Positions 17,945-26,361 of a stretch of 64,000 nt of DNA are shown here, one piece after another; the stretch's first letter is position 1, and every line of letters starts with the position of its first letter. The DNA comes from Arthrobacter sp. PM3 (GTDB taxonomy: Bacteria; Actinomycetota; Actinomycetes; Actinomycetales; Micrococcaceae). The stretch is from positions 1,770,917 to 1,834,916 of the forward strand of contig NZ_CP022314.1 of assembly GCF_003352915.1 (NCBI RefSeq), in the 5' to 3' direction. Under the pieces are notes generated by a model. That model was given only the letters and a program-made list of their open reading frames with translations, was not told the origin of the DNA and searched no databases. The position numbers were made by a program, and so were the translations under genes.

Positions 17945-19030
17945 ATGAGAGCCATCTGGAAGGGCGCGATCGCATTCGGGCTGGTCAACGTGCCAGTGAA
18001 GGTCTACAGCGCCACCGAGGACCACGACATCAGCCTGCATCAGGTCCACAACGCCGACGGCGGACGGATCCGCTACCAGCGCCGCTGCGAGGTCTGCAGC
18101 AAGATCATCGACTACGAGGACATCGAGAAGGCGTACGAGGACGACGGCCGCACCGTGATGCTGACCCGGGAGGAACTGAAGTCGATCCCGGCAGAAAACA
18201 GCCACGAGATCGACGTCGTGCAGTTCGTGCCCGCGGACCAGCTGGATCCCATCATGTTCGAGAAGAGCTACTACCTGGAACCGGACTCCAAGTCGCCCAA
18301 GGCCTACATGCTGCTGCGCCGGGCCCTGGAAGATACGGACCGTGTGGCGATCGTCCAGTTCGCGCTGCGTGAGAAGACCAGGCTGGGCGCGCTGCGGATC
18401 CGCGGTGACATCCTGATGCTCCAGTCCCTGCTGTGGGCCGACGAGGTCCGCGAAGCCAGCTTCCCGGCCCTGGAAACCACGATCCGTATCTCGGCCCAGG
18501 AGCGCGAAATGTCCGCCGCCCTGGTGGATTCGATGGCCGCGGATTTCGAACCCGAACAGTTCACCGATGACTACCAGGTCCAGTTGCGCCAGCTTATCGA
18601 CGCGAAGCTGGAGAAGGGCGAGTCCCTGGACACCGAAGAGACCTTCGGTGCCGCCGCGGCCGAGGCCGGCACCGGTGAAGTGATCGACCTGATGGAGGCC
18701 CTCAAGCGGAGCCTCGAAAAGAAGCGCGGGGCCGGGGCGGCCGAGGGTGACGGGGCGAAGGCCGGGGCCGCCAAGCCGGCTGCCAAGGCGCCTACCCGGA
18801 AGACAGCCGCCACCAAGGCTGCCGGGGCCGATGCGGCCGATGACGCGCCCGGAGCAGGCGGCGCCGAAGGGGATAGCGCCGGTGAGGGGAAAGCCGCCGC
18901 GGGTAAGGCGGCGCGGTCCGGGAAGGCAGCCCCCAAAACCGCAGCCGCCAAGTCCACTGCCTCCAAAACTGCCGCGGCCAAACCCGTTGCGTCTAAGACG
19001 ACGGCGGCGCGGGCGCGCAAGGGCGCCTGA
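17945..19030 (+). CDS. ku: Ku homodimer DNA-end binding protein
   Basis: 361-residue bacterial Ku that threads onto double-strand break ends and recruits LigD. It begins MRAIWKGAIAFGLVNVPVKVYSATED, the family signature. CEVCSKIIDYEDIEKAYE and YYLEPDSKSPKAYMLLRRAL follow. The Ku core ends near residue 255. The last 100 residues are a Lys/Ala-rich low-complexity tail (repeated AAAK/TAAK units), like the extended tails known to bind DNA in some actinobacterial Ku proteins. No clear Shine-Dalgarno site precedes the ATG, so the message may be leaderless or have a very short leader. Confidence 0.97.
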   Translation: MRAIWKGAIAFGLVNVPVKVYSATEDHDISLHQVHNADGGRIRYQRRCEVCSKIIDYEDIEKAYEDDGRTVMLTREELKSIPAENSHEIDVVQFVPADQLDPIMFEKSYYLEPDSKSPKAYMLLRRALEDTDRVAIVQFALREKTRLGALRIRGDILMLQSLLWADEVREASFPALETTIRISAQEREMSAALVDSMAADFEPEQFTDDYQVQLRQLIDAKLEKGESLDTEETFGAAAAEAGTGEVIDLMEALKRSLEKKRGAGAAEGDGAKAGAAKPAAKAPTRKTAATKAAGADAADDAPGAGGAEGDSAGEGKAAAGKAARSGKAAPKTAAAKSTASKTAAAKPVASKTTAARARKGA

Positions 19031-19062
19031 GGCCGGGGGCAGGGACGCCTCGGCCATCGGGG

Positions 19063-19350
19063 TCAGGAGTTCCGCAATGCGGAGATGAGCTCGCTCTTCT
19101 TCTTGGCCGAGTAGCCCTTGAGGCCGATCTCTTTGGCGCGTGCCTTCAGCTGCGGAACCGTCCAGTCCTCGTAGTCTCCGGCTTTCCCGCCCTTGTGGCC
19201 CACGGCCGAGCGGCCGCGCTTGGCGGCTGCATTGGAGATCCGGGCGGCCTTCTGCTTCGAGGCGCCGTCGTCGAGCAGCTTCTCGTAAAGTTCGGGATCC
19301 TTGATGCTGGGGCTTTCGGAGCCGCGGGGTTCATCCTTTTTCGTAGGCAA
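19063..19350 (-). CDS. Small Rho_N/SAP-like domain protein (DUF7218-like)
   Basis: 95-residue basic protein convergent with ku, 32 bp apart. Residues 10-55 contain [31 protein letters not shown], a conserved helical block. The C-terminal [31 protein letters not shown] is a Rho_N/SAP-like helix-extended-loop-helix motif that often binds nucleic acid. Its family commonly occurs near ku or ligD in actinobacteria (recalled, not searched). A role in DNA repair is inferred only from the motif and location. GGAGACAGC precedes the ATG. Confidence 0.8.
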   Translation of the reverse strand: MPTKKDEPRGSESPSIKDPELYEKLLDDGASKQKAARISNAAAKRGRSAVGHKGGKAGDYEDWTVPQLKARAKEIGLKGYSAKKKSELISALRNS

Positions 19351-19521
19351 TGCTGTCTCCTTTGACCGGAATCCAGGCCGGCGACCCGCGGACGGGCCGC
19401 CGCGGATTCCAAACTAGCGGCCCCGTGAGACCCTGACAAGCATTTACTAAGCTCCCTTACAAAGGTGCCGGACCCCGGACCTCCCGCGCTCGGCGGCGGA
19501 CATGACGCCCGGAAAACCGAA

Positions 19522-19605
19522 GGCCCGGCCGCCCCACGTCTGAACTGCTCAGTCGGGGGCGGCCGGGCCGTCGCGCTTCCGGTGCTTCCGGCTCAGCGCC
19601 GGAAG
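19522..19605 (-). terminator. Terminator hairpins of the fructose PTS operon
   Basis: A perfect 14-bp GC stem (GGCCCGGCCGCCCC at 19522-19535 with its complement at 19556-19569, loop 20 bases) is followed on the minus strand by TTCGGTTTTCC. Nearer the ptsH stop lies a second stem, CTTCCGGC (19585-19592) with GCCGGAAG (19598-19605). Together they fit a tandem intrinsic terminator for the leftward operon. Confidence 0.7.
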
Positions 19606-19611
19606 GCGGGA

Positions 19612-19893
19612 CTATTCGGCGTCGTGGTCCGTCTCAAGAATCTGCACGAGGCGGTCCAGGGCGGCGTCGGCGCCTTCACCGTCGGCACGCAACACCACAA
19701 CTTCGCCGTGCGATGCGCCCAGGCTCATCAAAGACAGGATGCTGGCGGCGTCCATGGCCTCGTCCTCCGGCTCGCCCAGGCGGGCGATCGTGATCTCGAG
19801 GTGGTCGAATTCGCCGGCAGCCTCGGCGAAGATGGCGGCCGGACGGGCGTGCAGCCCCACGCGGCTGGCAATGGTGGCGTTACGTTCGGTCAT
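19612..19893 (-). CDS. ptsH: HPr-type phosphocarrier protein
   Basis: 93-residue histidine phosphocarrier of the PTS. The active-site His lies in SRVGLHARPAAIFAEAA (phosphorylated by enzyme I on N1). A Ser at the position of the regulatory Ser46 lies in DAASILSLMSLGA. It is last in the fru operon, 66 bp after fruA, with its own AAGGAGCAGAA ribosome binding site. No ptsI is in the window. Position and single-domain form suggest it serves the fructose permease and possibly all PTS sugars. Confidence 0.95.
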   Translation of the reverse strand: MTERNATIASRVGLHARPAAIFAEAAGEFDHLEITIARLGEPEDEAMDAASILSLMSLGASHGEVVVLRADGEGADAALDRLVQILETDHDAE

Positions 19894-19959
19894 TTCTGCT
19901 CCTTGAAGTCAGCTTGGGTGTTTATCAGCTGTGAATATCTGCTTGGAAAGTCGTCTGGC

Positions 19960-22053
19960 TCAGGCGGCTACGGGAACCGATTCCACCGTATCAACCGGCT
20001 TCTTGACTGCCCAGCGCTTGAGTCCGATCACGGTGAAGGCGCTCACGACCGTGCCGGCCGCGATCGCGACGACGAACATCAGGAAGTTATCGATCGCGAA
20101 GAAGACGAAGATTCCGCCGTGCGGGGCCTTCGATCCCACTCCCGCTGCCATCGAGATGGCACCGGTCACGGCACCGCCGAGCATGGAGGCGGGGATGACG
20201 CGGAACGGGTCGGCGGCGGCGAACGGGATGGCGCCTTCTGAGATGAACGAGGCTCCCAGCAGCCAGGCGGCCTTGCCGTTTTCAAATTCCGCGAGGCTGA
20301 AGAGCTTCCTGTTCAGGACGGTCGCGGCCAGGGCCATGGCCAGCGGCGGGACCATTCCGGAGGCCATGACGGCGGCCATGATCTGGTAGGGCGCCTGGTT
20401 GGTCAGGGATGCGGCGCCCAGGCCGGCGACGGCGAAGGAGTAGGCAACCTTGTTGACCGGACCGCCGAGGTCGAAGCACATCATTAGGCCCAGGATGACG
20501 CCCAGGGCGATGGCGCTGGCGCCGGTCAGTCCGGACAGGAAGTTGTTCAGCCCGGTGGTGACCGCCGCGACGTAGCGGCCCAGGAACAAGAAGAGCAGGC
20601 CGGACGCGGCGATTGACGCGACGAGCGGGATGATGACCACCGGCATCAGGCCGCGCAGCCAGCGGGCCACGTGGAGCCTGCCGATCGCATGCGCCACATA
20701 ACCCGCGATCAGGCCGCCCACGATGCCGCCAAGGAAGCCGGCGCCCATGAAAACGGCAACGGCGCCCGAAACGAAGCCCGGGGCGATGCCCGGCCGGTCA
20801 GCGATGCCGTAGGCGATGTAGCCGGCCAGGGCAGGCACGAGGAAGCCCAGTGACAAGGCGCCGATCTTGAAGAACACAGCACCGAGGAACGCGCCCAGCG
20901 GTCCCCATGCCAGTTCCGGATACACGGTGGGCAGGTTGAAGAGGCTGTTGTCCGCCAGGATCTTGTCCGCGTAGGCGGTGATGTTGTAGCCGCCTAGCAG
21001 GAAGCCGAGGGCGATCAGCAGACCGCCGCCTGCCACGAACGGGATCATGTAGCTGACGCCCGTGAGCAGCGCCTTCTTCAGTTTCGTGCCGAGGTGTTCG
21101 CTCTTCTCCTCGGCCGCCAGTTCGGCCTGCTCCTCGCCGAAGTGGGGGACACGGTGGGCGTTCGGGTTGTCTGCGGCGGCGAGTGCCTCTGCGACCATCT
21201 TGTCCGGCTCGTCGATGCCGCGCTTAACCGGAGCATTGATCACCGGTTTGCCGGCGAAGCGCTCCTTGCCGCGCACATCCACGTCGACGGCGAAGATGAC
21301 GGCATCGGCGGCGGCGATCACGGCGGGGTCGAGCGCCTTGGCGCCCGAGGACCCCTGGGTTTCAACCTGCAGGTCCACGCCGACTTCCTTGGCCGCGGCG
21401 ACGAGGGAGTCGGCGGCCATGTAGGTGTGCGCGATGCCGGTGGGGCACGCGGTGACGGCGACGAGGCGCTTGGGCCCCTTGGCCTTCGCGGCGGCGCCTT
21501 CCCCGGCGTCGGCGGCTGCGCTTGTGCCCGCAACGGCGCCTGCGCCTGCGCCTGCTGCGGCGGCGGCCGGCGCGGCAGCAGCGTGGGGTGACGGCTTGTC
21601 CGCGAGGGCGGCCTCAACGAGCTCGACGATCTCCGCCTGGGAGGTCGCGGCGCGCAGGCTGGCCGTGAAGTCCTTCTTGATCAGGGACCGGGCCAGCTTC
21701 GACAGCAGCTTCAGGTGGTCCTGGTCTGCACCCTCAGGGGCGGCGATGAAGAAGATCAGGTCAGCGGGGCCGTCCTTGGCGCCGAAGTCCACCGGCTGGG
21801 ACAGCCGTGCCATGGCCAGCGTCGGTTCCGTCACCGCCGTCGAACGGCAGTGCGGGATCGCGATGCCGCCCGGCACACCGGTGGCGGTCTTGGACTCGCG
21901 GGCGAAGGCGTCGGCGAAGAGGCCTTCAACCTCGGTGGCGCGGCCGTTGGCGGCAACCCTGCCTGCCAGATGCCGGATCACGTCCTCGGGCGTGCTGCCC
22001 AGATTCTGGTCGAGCTCGACCAGTTCGTTAGTAATGAGCTGTGTCACTGTCAA
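19960..22053 (-). CDS. fruA: PTS fructose-specific enzyme II, fused EIIABC
   Basis: 697-residue membrane permease that imports fructose and phosphorylates it to fructose 1-phosphate. The EIIA domain (about residues 1-155) has the phosphorylated His in GIAIPHCRS near residue 67. A 35-residue Ala/Gly linker follows. The EIIB domain (about 190-300) has the active Cys in VAVTACPTGIAHTYMAA near residue 201. EIIC (about 330-690) has ten or so hydrophobic helices, including GLIAGYVAHAI and the substrate-loop SEGAIPFAAADP. The start overlaps the fruK stop by 4 bases. The order fruR-fruK-fruA-ptsH supports fructose rather than mannitol specificity. Confidence 0.96.
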   Translation of the reverse strand: MTVTQLITNELVELDQNLGSTPEDVIRHLAGRVAANGRATEVEGLFADAFARESKTATGVPGGIAIPHCRSTAVTEPTLAMARLSQPVDFGAKDGPADLIFFIAAPEGADQDHLKLLSKLARSLIKKDFTASLRAATSQAEIVELVEAALADKPSPHAAAAPAAAAAGAGAGAVAGTSAAADAGEGAAAKAKGPKRLVAVTACPTGIAHTYMAADSLVAAAKEVGVDLQVETQGSSGAKALDPAVIAAADAVIFAVDVDVRGKERFAGKPVINAPVKRGIDEPDKMVAEALAAADNPNAHRVPHFGEEQAELAAEEKSEHLGTKLKKALLTGVSYMIPFVAGGGLLIALGFLLGGYNITAYADKILADNSLFNLPTVYPELAWGPLGAFLGAVFFKIGALSLGFLVPALAGYIAYGIADRPGIAPGFVSGAVAVFMGAGFLGGIVGGLIAGYVAHAIGRLHVARWLRGLMPVVIIPLVASIAASGLLFLFLGRYVAAVTTGLNNFLSGLTGASAIALGVILGLMMCFDLGGPVNKVAYSFAVAGLGAASLTNQAPYQIMAAVMASGMVPPLAMALAATVLNRKLFSLAEFENGKAAWLLGASFISEGAIPFAAADPFRVIPASMLGGAVTGAISMAAGVGSKAPHGGIFVFFAIDNFLMFVVAIAAGTVVSAFTVIGLKRWAVKKPVDTVESVPVAA

Positions 22054-23036
22054 TCCTTCTTCAGGGCCGTGATGGTTACGGCATCAGGGGTGGTTTGGTT
22101 GACTGCCGGGACAGTGGAGCCAGGCAGGGAAGCGGCGGCGGCACCATGGGCCACCGCCTGACGGAGGCAATCAACCGGGGCGGCGCCCTGGCTGGAGGCG
22201 AGCAGATAGCCGGCCAGCGAGGAATCGCCGGCGCCGACAGTGCTGACCGCGGTGACCGGCGGATGCGTGGCCAGCCACGCGCCGTCGGCCGTCACAAGAA
22301 CGGCGCCCTTGGACCCCAAGGTGGCCAGTACGGCACCCACTCCGGAGCGCACGACGGCGGAGGCTGCTGCTGCTGCTGCCTCCGGGTCCGCTTCGAGCTC
22401 CTCGGCGGTTTTGTTCGTGGTGAAGCCGGCTGCCGCAGCCAGTTCCGCCAGTTCCTCGGCGTTGGGTTTCAGGAGGTCCGGCTTTCCCGAGGCGTCGCCG
22501 GAGACCGCTGCGGCGAGGGGTTCGCCGGAGGAGTCGACGGCGACGCGGGGTGCGGCCTCGCCGTCGAACATTGAACGCAGCCGCCGGGTGACGGTCGCGT
22601 AGAAGTCGGCCGGAACTCCGGGTGGGAGAGAGCCGGCCAGGACCACCCAGGCGGCACCGCGGGCGCGGTCCAGGAGCAGGCTGATCAGGGCCTCCTGCTG
22701 GTCCGCGCTCAGGACCGGTCCGGGTTCGTTGATTTTGGTGGTGACGCCGCCGGGCTCGGTGAGGGCCACGTTGCTGCGCAGCGGCTCGCCGATCGGAAGG
22801 GCCGCGAAGGGAACGTCCGTGTCCCGCAGCCCGGTGAGGACGGGGTCGGCCTCGGCGCCCGGGAGGACCGCGACGGTCTTCAGTCCCGAAGCGACGAGGG
22901 CGCGGGAAACGTTGACGCCCTTGCCGCCGGATTCCTGGCGGACGGAGACAGCCCGCTGGACTTCCCCGCGGAGGAGGGGGCCCGGCAGGGCCACGGTGCG
23001 GTCCAGGCTGGGGTTGGCGGTGAGGGTGACAATCAC
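22050..23036 (-). CDS. fruK: 1-phosphofructokinase (PfkB family)
   Basis: 328-residue sugar kinase that converts fructose 1-phosphate to fructose 1,6-bisphosphate. It begins MIVTLTANPSLDRTV, typical of FruK/LacC. GGKGVNVSRAL (PfkB signature 1) follows, with KPNAEELAELA in the middle. The catalytic Asp lies in STVGAGDSSLAGYL (signature 2, GAGDS). It overlaps fruR upstream and fruA downstream by 4 bases each, giving tight translational coupling. Confidence 0.95.
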   Translation of the reverse strand: MIVTLTANPSLDRTVALPGPLLRGEVQRAVSVRQESGGKGVNVSRALVASGLKTVAVLPGAEADPVLTGLRDTDVPFAALPIGEPLRSNVALTEPGGVTTKINEPGPVLSADQQEALISLLLDRARGAAWVVLAGSLPPGVPADFYATVTRRLRSMFDGEAAPRVAVDSSGEPLAAAVSGDASGKPDLLKPNAEELAELAAAAGFTTNKTAEELEADPEAAAAAASAVVRSGVGAVLATLGSKGAVLVTADGAWLATHPPVTAVSTVGAGDSSLAGYLLASSQGAAPVDCLRQAVAHGAAAASLPGSTVPAVNQTTPDAVTITALKKD

Positions 23037-23845
23037 GCGACCACCACCTCGACTCCGGCTTCCGCAAGGGCGTCGGCGAGTTCCCGGCTAGGTTGCTTGT
23101 CTGTGATCACGGTGTCCAGATCTTTCAACGAGGCGAACTGGACCAGCGTCTCCGCGTCCAGCTTGGAGGAATCAGCCAGCACCACGATGCGGCGCGCTGA
23201 TTGGACGAAGGCCGCTTTGACGGCGGCTTCTTCAGGATCGGGCGTGCTCAGCCCGAAGGCTGCATGGATGCCGTTGGTGCCGATGAAGGCGATGTCCGGA
23301 CGGATCCGGCGTGCGGCCTCCACAGTGGACTGGCCGACTGCGGCCTGGGTCAGCCCGCGGACTTTGCCGCCGAGCAGATGCAGGGCGATGCCGGGTTCGC
23401 CGGACAGCCGGGAGGCGATGGGCAGGGAATGGGTGATGACGACGAGTTCGGCGTCGGAGGCCGGGAGGTTTCCCGTCGCTGCGGCTCCGGCGGCCCGGGC
23501 AGACAGGAGTTCGGCCAGGGCTTCGGTGGTGGAGCCGGCGTCGATCAGGATGCTGCCGGTGAGGGCCTGGGGGATGAGGGCCAGGGCGGCTTCGGCGATC
23601 CGGGTCTTCTCGGGCTGCCGCTGGACGGTCCGCTCCAGGATGCTTTCTTCCGTGGTGCTGATCCGGTCCGGGGAGACCGCCCCGCCGTGCACCCGGCGGA
23701 CGCTGCCGGCGGCTTCCAGGGCGGCGAGATCCCGGCGGATGGTTTCGGTAGTGATGCTGAAACGCTCGGCCAGGTCCGTGACACTGGCCCGCCCGCTGGC
23801 GTAGATGAGCCCCACGATCAGCTGCTGGCGTTCTTCGGCGAACAC
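23033..23845 (-). CDS. fruR: DeoR-family repressor of the fructose operon
   Basis: 270-residue DeoR/GlpR-type regulator. The N-terminal winged helix shows ERQQLIVGLI and SVTDLAERFSITTETIRRDLAALEA. The C-terminal ISOCOT-fold sugar-phosphate sensor contains ILIDAGSTTEALAELL, VVITHSLPIA and FIGTNGIHAAFGLSTPDPEEAAVK. Fructose 1-phosphate is the expected inducer, by family. GTG at 23845 follows GGAGGGTAA. As the first gene it is autoregulated, with its promoter and inverted repeat just upstream. Confidence 0.92.
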   Translation of the reverse strand: MFAEERQQLIVGLIYASGRASVTDLAERFSITTETIRRDLAALEAAGSVRRVHGGAVSPDRISTTEESILERTVQRQPEKTRIAEAALALIPQALTGSILIDAGSTTEALAELLSARAAGAAATGNLPASDAELVVITHSLPIASRLSGEPGIALHLLGGKVRGLTQAAVGQSTVEAARRIRPDIAFIGTNGIHAAFGLSTPDPEEAAVKAAFVQSARRIVVLADSSKLDAETLVQFASLKDLDTVITDKQPSRELADALAEAGVEVVVA

Positions 23846-23933
23846 TTACCCTCCATTGCGTACTGCGTCTGTCCTGGTCCTGTGCCTTCCGAGACTCCCG
23901 TGACTCCCATCACATGAAGTGGAATTGTTTGAC

Positions 23934-23977
23934 TTTATCTTTGTTCATGTTGGTTTGTCAATGAAAACCAACATGAA
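23934..23977 (-). promoter_or_regulatory. fru promoter overlapped by a 13-bp inverted-repeat operator
   Basis: On the minus strand TTGACA (23961-23956) and GATAAA (23939-23934) are separated by 16 bases, a good sigma-70-type promoter. The -35 region lies inside the inverted repeat TTCATGTTGGTTT (23944-23956) with AAACCAACATGAA (23965-23977), spacer 8 bases. FruR bound here would block RNA polymerase. The leader to the fruR GTG is about 80 bases. Confidence 0.75.
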
Positions 23978-23989
23978 CGCAGAAGGGGT

Positions 23990-24200
23990 GTGGAGGGGGG
24001 GCCAGGGGGCGGTGGTGGCGGGTGGGGGGATGGGGATGCCCGGGTGCGGGTGCGGGTGAGGTTGGTGTTGGGGAGATGGGGGTGTCCGGGTGCGGGTGGG
24101 GTTGGTGTTGGGGAGATGGGGATGTCCGGGTGCGGGTGGGGTTGGTGCTGGAGAGGCGCGGATACCCGGGTGGAGTTGGAGCCGGGGAGATAGGGCGGAC
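23990..24200. repeat. G-rich 40-bp tandem minisatellite
   Basis: About four units begin near 24029, 24075, 24115 and 24155 (spacings 46, 40, 40). Each has the form GATGGGGATGTCCGGG followed by TGCGGGTGGGGTTGGTG. The plus strand is extremely G/T-rich with many GGG runs, so G-quadruplexes are possible. No real gene is supported; open frames here are by-products of the missing stop codons. Confidence 0.75.
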
Positions 24201-24300
24201 GGGTGCCTGGGTGGTGGGTGCCGGGATCGTTGATGCGGGTAGGGGTGGGCTCGGGCGTCACGGCGGGCAGTGGCTCTGGAGGGGTGCGAATGCCGGCCTG

Positions 24301-24975
24301 GGGAACATGCTCATTTTTGGAGCCGTTCCCCGTGGGGCATGCTCAGTCTTCGGCGCGAGGGGTGGGCATATAGGGAATATGTCCGCTGGTTGGCGGCGCG
24401 GCTGAGCATGCCCAGTCGCGGAATGGGGTCAAAAGGGGCATGTCCAGTCTTTGAGCGAGGCGAAGGGGGCATGTCCAGTCTTTGAGCGAGGCGAAGGGGA
24501 CATGTCCAGCCTCCGGGTGGGTCAAGGAGAAGTCTGGGGCGTGTTCCGTCCTCGGGCTGAGGTCAGGAAGGAGCATGTCCGGTCCTTGGGCGGGTTGAGG
24601 GGATGTCCGGTATTTCGCCGGGGTGCCCGTGTCGCATCGGGGAATTGGAAATCCCGGGTCCTTGGATGGCCGGGGTTGGGGCATGCTCATTTTTAGAGCC
24701 GTTCCCCGTGGGGCATGCTCAATCTTTGACTCGAGGAGTGGGCATATTGGGAATATGTCCGTTGGTTGGATGTGGGGTTGAGCATGCCCAGCCCCGGAGT
24801 GGGGCCGAAAGGAGCATGTCCCTGGCCTGTGGATGGCGTGGGGCATGTCCAGGCTCCGGGCGGGTCAAGGAGAAGTCTGGGGCGTGTTCCGTCCTCGGGG
24901 GAGGAGTATCAGTGGGACATGTCCAGTCCTTGGCGACGGCGCAGGAGGCGCTCGTGGGGCATGTCCATTGGCGGC
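24301..24975. repeat. Repeat array 1: phased GGGCATGTCC near-palindromes
   Basis: About 20 copies of a RGGCATGYCC-like decamer occupy this gene-free stretch. Their CATG (or CATA/TATG) cores lie at 24306, 24338, 24367, 24378, 24407, 24439, 24470, 24501 and onward, mostly 29-32 bp apart. A block of about 145 bp (24304-24448) is repeated at 24680-24824 with no gaps (offset exactly 376) and high identity. The 29-bp steps break any reading frame, so coding is unlikely. A second array of the same type lies near 43 kb. Confidence 0.85.
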
Positions 24976-25078
24976 GCGGGTCGGGGCCGGGCGGGATGGC
25001 GGAAGCCGGGCCAGGCCTCGGGGTCCGGCCCGGCTTCCGGGTCATTGGGTTCCGCGCCGCGAAGGGCGTGCGCGGTGA

Positions 25079-25342
25079 TCAGATGCCGGCGTCGCGGCTT
25101 TCATTGCGGGTGATGGTCTCGCCCGTGTTCGGGTCCACAACCGTGCGGCTTTCGCTCACCCGGCGGGTGCGGCCGCGTCCGGGGGCGGCGAGGACCAGGG
25201 AGGCGATCAGCCCGATAACGCCCACCACCATCAGGATGTAGCCGATCATCGTCAGGTCGACATTGGGGATCAGGCCAGGGGTGACGGCCCAGGCGAGGAT
25301 GGCGCCGATGGCGATGAGGAGGATTGCGGAACCGATTCTCAT
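25079..25342 (-). CDS. Small membrane protein, DUF6458-like
   Basis: 87-residue protein with two transmembrane helices, MRIGSAILLIAIGAILAWAV (residues 1-20) and MIGYILMVVGVIGLIASLVL (about 32-52). A basic, soluble tail follows with the pattern VDPNTGETITR. This matches the small actinobacterial DUF6458-type membrane proteins of unknown function. ATG 25342 was chosen because AAGGAG precedes it by 7 bases and the family starts there; the open frame reaches 25375. A CTAAGCATG motif lies 40 bp upstream. Confidence 0.8.
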   Translation of the reverse strand: MRIGSAILLIAIGAILAWAVTPGLIPNVDLTMIGYILMVVGVIGLIASLVLAAPGRGRTRRVSESRTVVDPNTGETITRNESRDAGI

Positions 25343-25582
25343 AACGTGCTCCTTGAGGTCCTTGGGGCTGCTCAATGATGCTAAGCATGCTGTCTAGCGT
25401 CACGCTACAGCCCCTCACCTGCGGTTTCAATGAATCACCGTTCGCCCCGCCGGGAAATTTTCTGCGCCCGTACCTTCAGGTCGGCCGCGGCGAAAAGCTG
25501 AAGGCCCGGCGCGGGTGCCGGCGACTCCGGCGCTCGTGCAGGGAGTCGACGGTACGGGGCGGGCGCTGGATAGGCTGGCCCC

Positions 25583-26200
25583 ATGGAGACGGTTGTCTGG
25601 TCAAAACCCGAACAAGAGCGCCCCGGCACGCCGCTGCTGGTGATGCTGCACGGCTACGGCACGGACGAGACGCGCATGTCCAAGCTGTTCGGTTCCCTGC
25701 CGCCGGAGTTCAGCTGCGCCGCGTTGCGCGGGCCCAAAGACATCGGAGACCACTACGGATGGTTCCTGCTGGATTACTTCCTCACCCATGACTTTGCCGA
25801 CGTTATTGCCTCCACGAACGCGGTGTTCACCTGGATCGAGTCGGTCAAGGCCAAACACAGCAGCGTCAGCCTCCTCGGGTTTTCGCAGGGAATGGCCATG
25901 GCCAGCACACTCCTTCGGCTCCGGCCCGAGCAGTTCCGCGCGGTGGTCGGGCTCTCCGGGTTCGTGCTGGAGAACGAGCTGCTCGCCATGAGCGAATCCT
26001 TCACCTTCCCGCCGCCGTTCTTCTGGGGCCGAGACCGGGACGACGTGGTCATCAACGACGCCGCCACCGAACACACCGAGGAATGGCTGCACCGGAACAC
26101 CCAGCTCACGGCCCGGACCTACCCGGGGATGGGCCACTCGATATCGAAAGCCGAACTCGCGGACGTCAGCGTCTTCCTGCGCCACTACGTCCTGCGTTGA
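25583..26200 (+). CDS. Phospholipase/carboxylesterase-family alpha/beta hydrolase
   Basis: 205-residue serine hydrolase of the carboxylesterase/phospholipase (abhydrolase_2, YpfH-like) family. The oxyanion strand is LLVMLHGYGTDE, the nucleophile Ser lies in LLGFSQGMAMA (near residue 107), the acid Asp probably in WGRDRDDVVI, and the His in YPGMGHSIS. It is cytoplasmic with no signal peptide. Substrates in this group are short acyl esters; none can be assigned. Monocistronic. Confidence 0.9.
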   Translation: METVVWSKPEQERPGTPLLVMLHGYGTDETRMSKLFGSLPPEFSCAALRGPKDIGDHYGWFLLDYFLTHDFADVIASTNAVFTWIESVKAKHSSVSLLGFSQGMAMASTLLRLRPEQFRAVVGLSGFVLENELLAMSESFTFPPPFFWGRDRDDVVINDAATEHTEEWLHRNTQLTARTYPGMGHSISKAELADVSVFLRHYVLR

Positions 26201-26287
26201 CACTTGGCCGGCGCGCCGCCAACGGTGCCGCGGGCCACACCGCGGACCCACCCCGGGCACGCCGGATCTTCCACTTGCATGCCAAAT

Positions 26288-26303
26288 TTGTAAGCGTTTA
26301 CAA
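26288..26303. promoter_or_regulatory. LacI-type operator upstream of the LacI gene
   Basis: TTGTAAGCGTTTACAA is a 16-bp palindrome with 7 of 8 matching arm positions and the central CG typical of LacI/GalR operators. It lies 58 bases before the regulator's GTG start, so autoregulation and control of the maltose-type genes downstream are likely. Confidence 0.75.
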
Positions 26304-26361
26304 TCGACCTCGGCCATCTATACCGGGCCCACTACTTCAGGGGGAAGAAAGGGCTGAGCCC

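Noticed and set aside
24343..25241. Several Pro-rich open frames on both strands in array 1
   Set aside because: They arise from the absence of stop codons in the repeat; no start signal, codon bias or family match.
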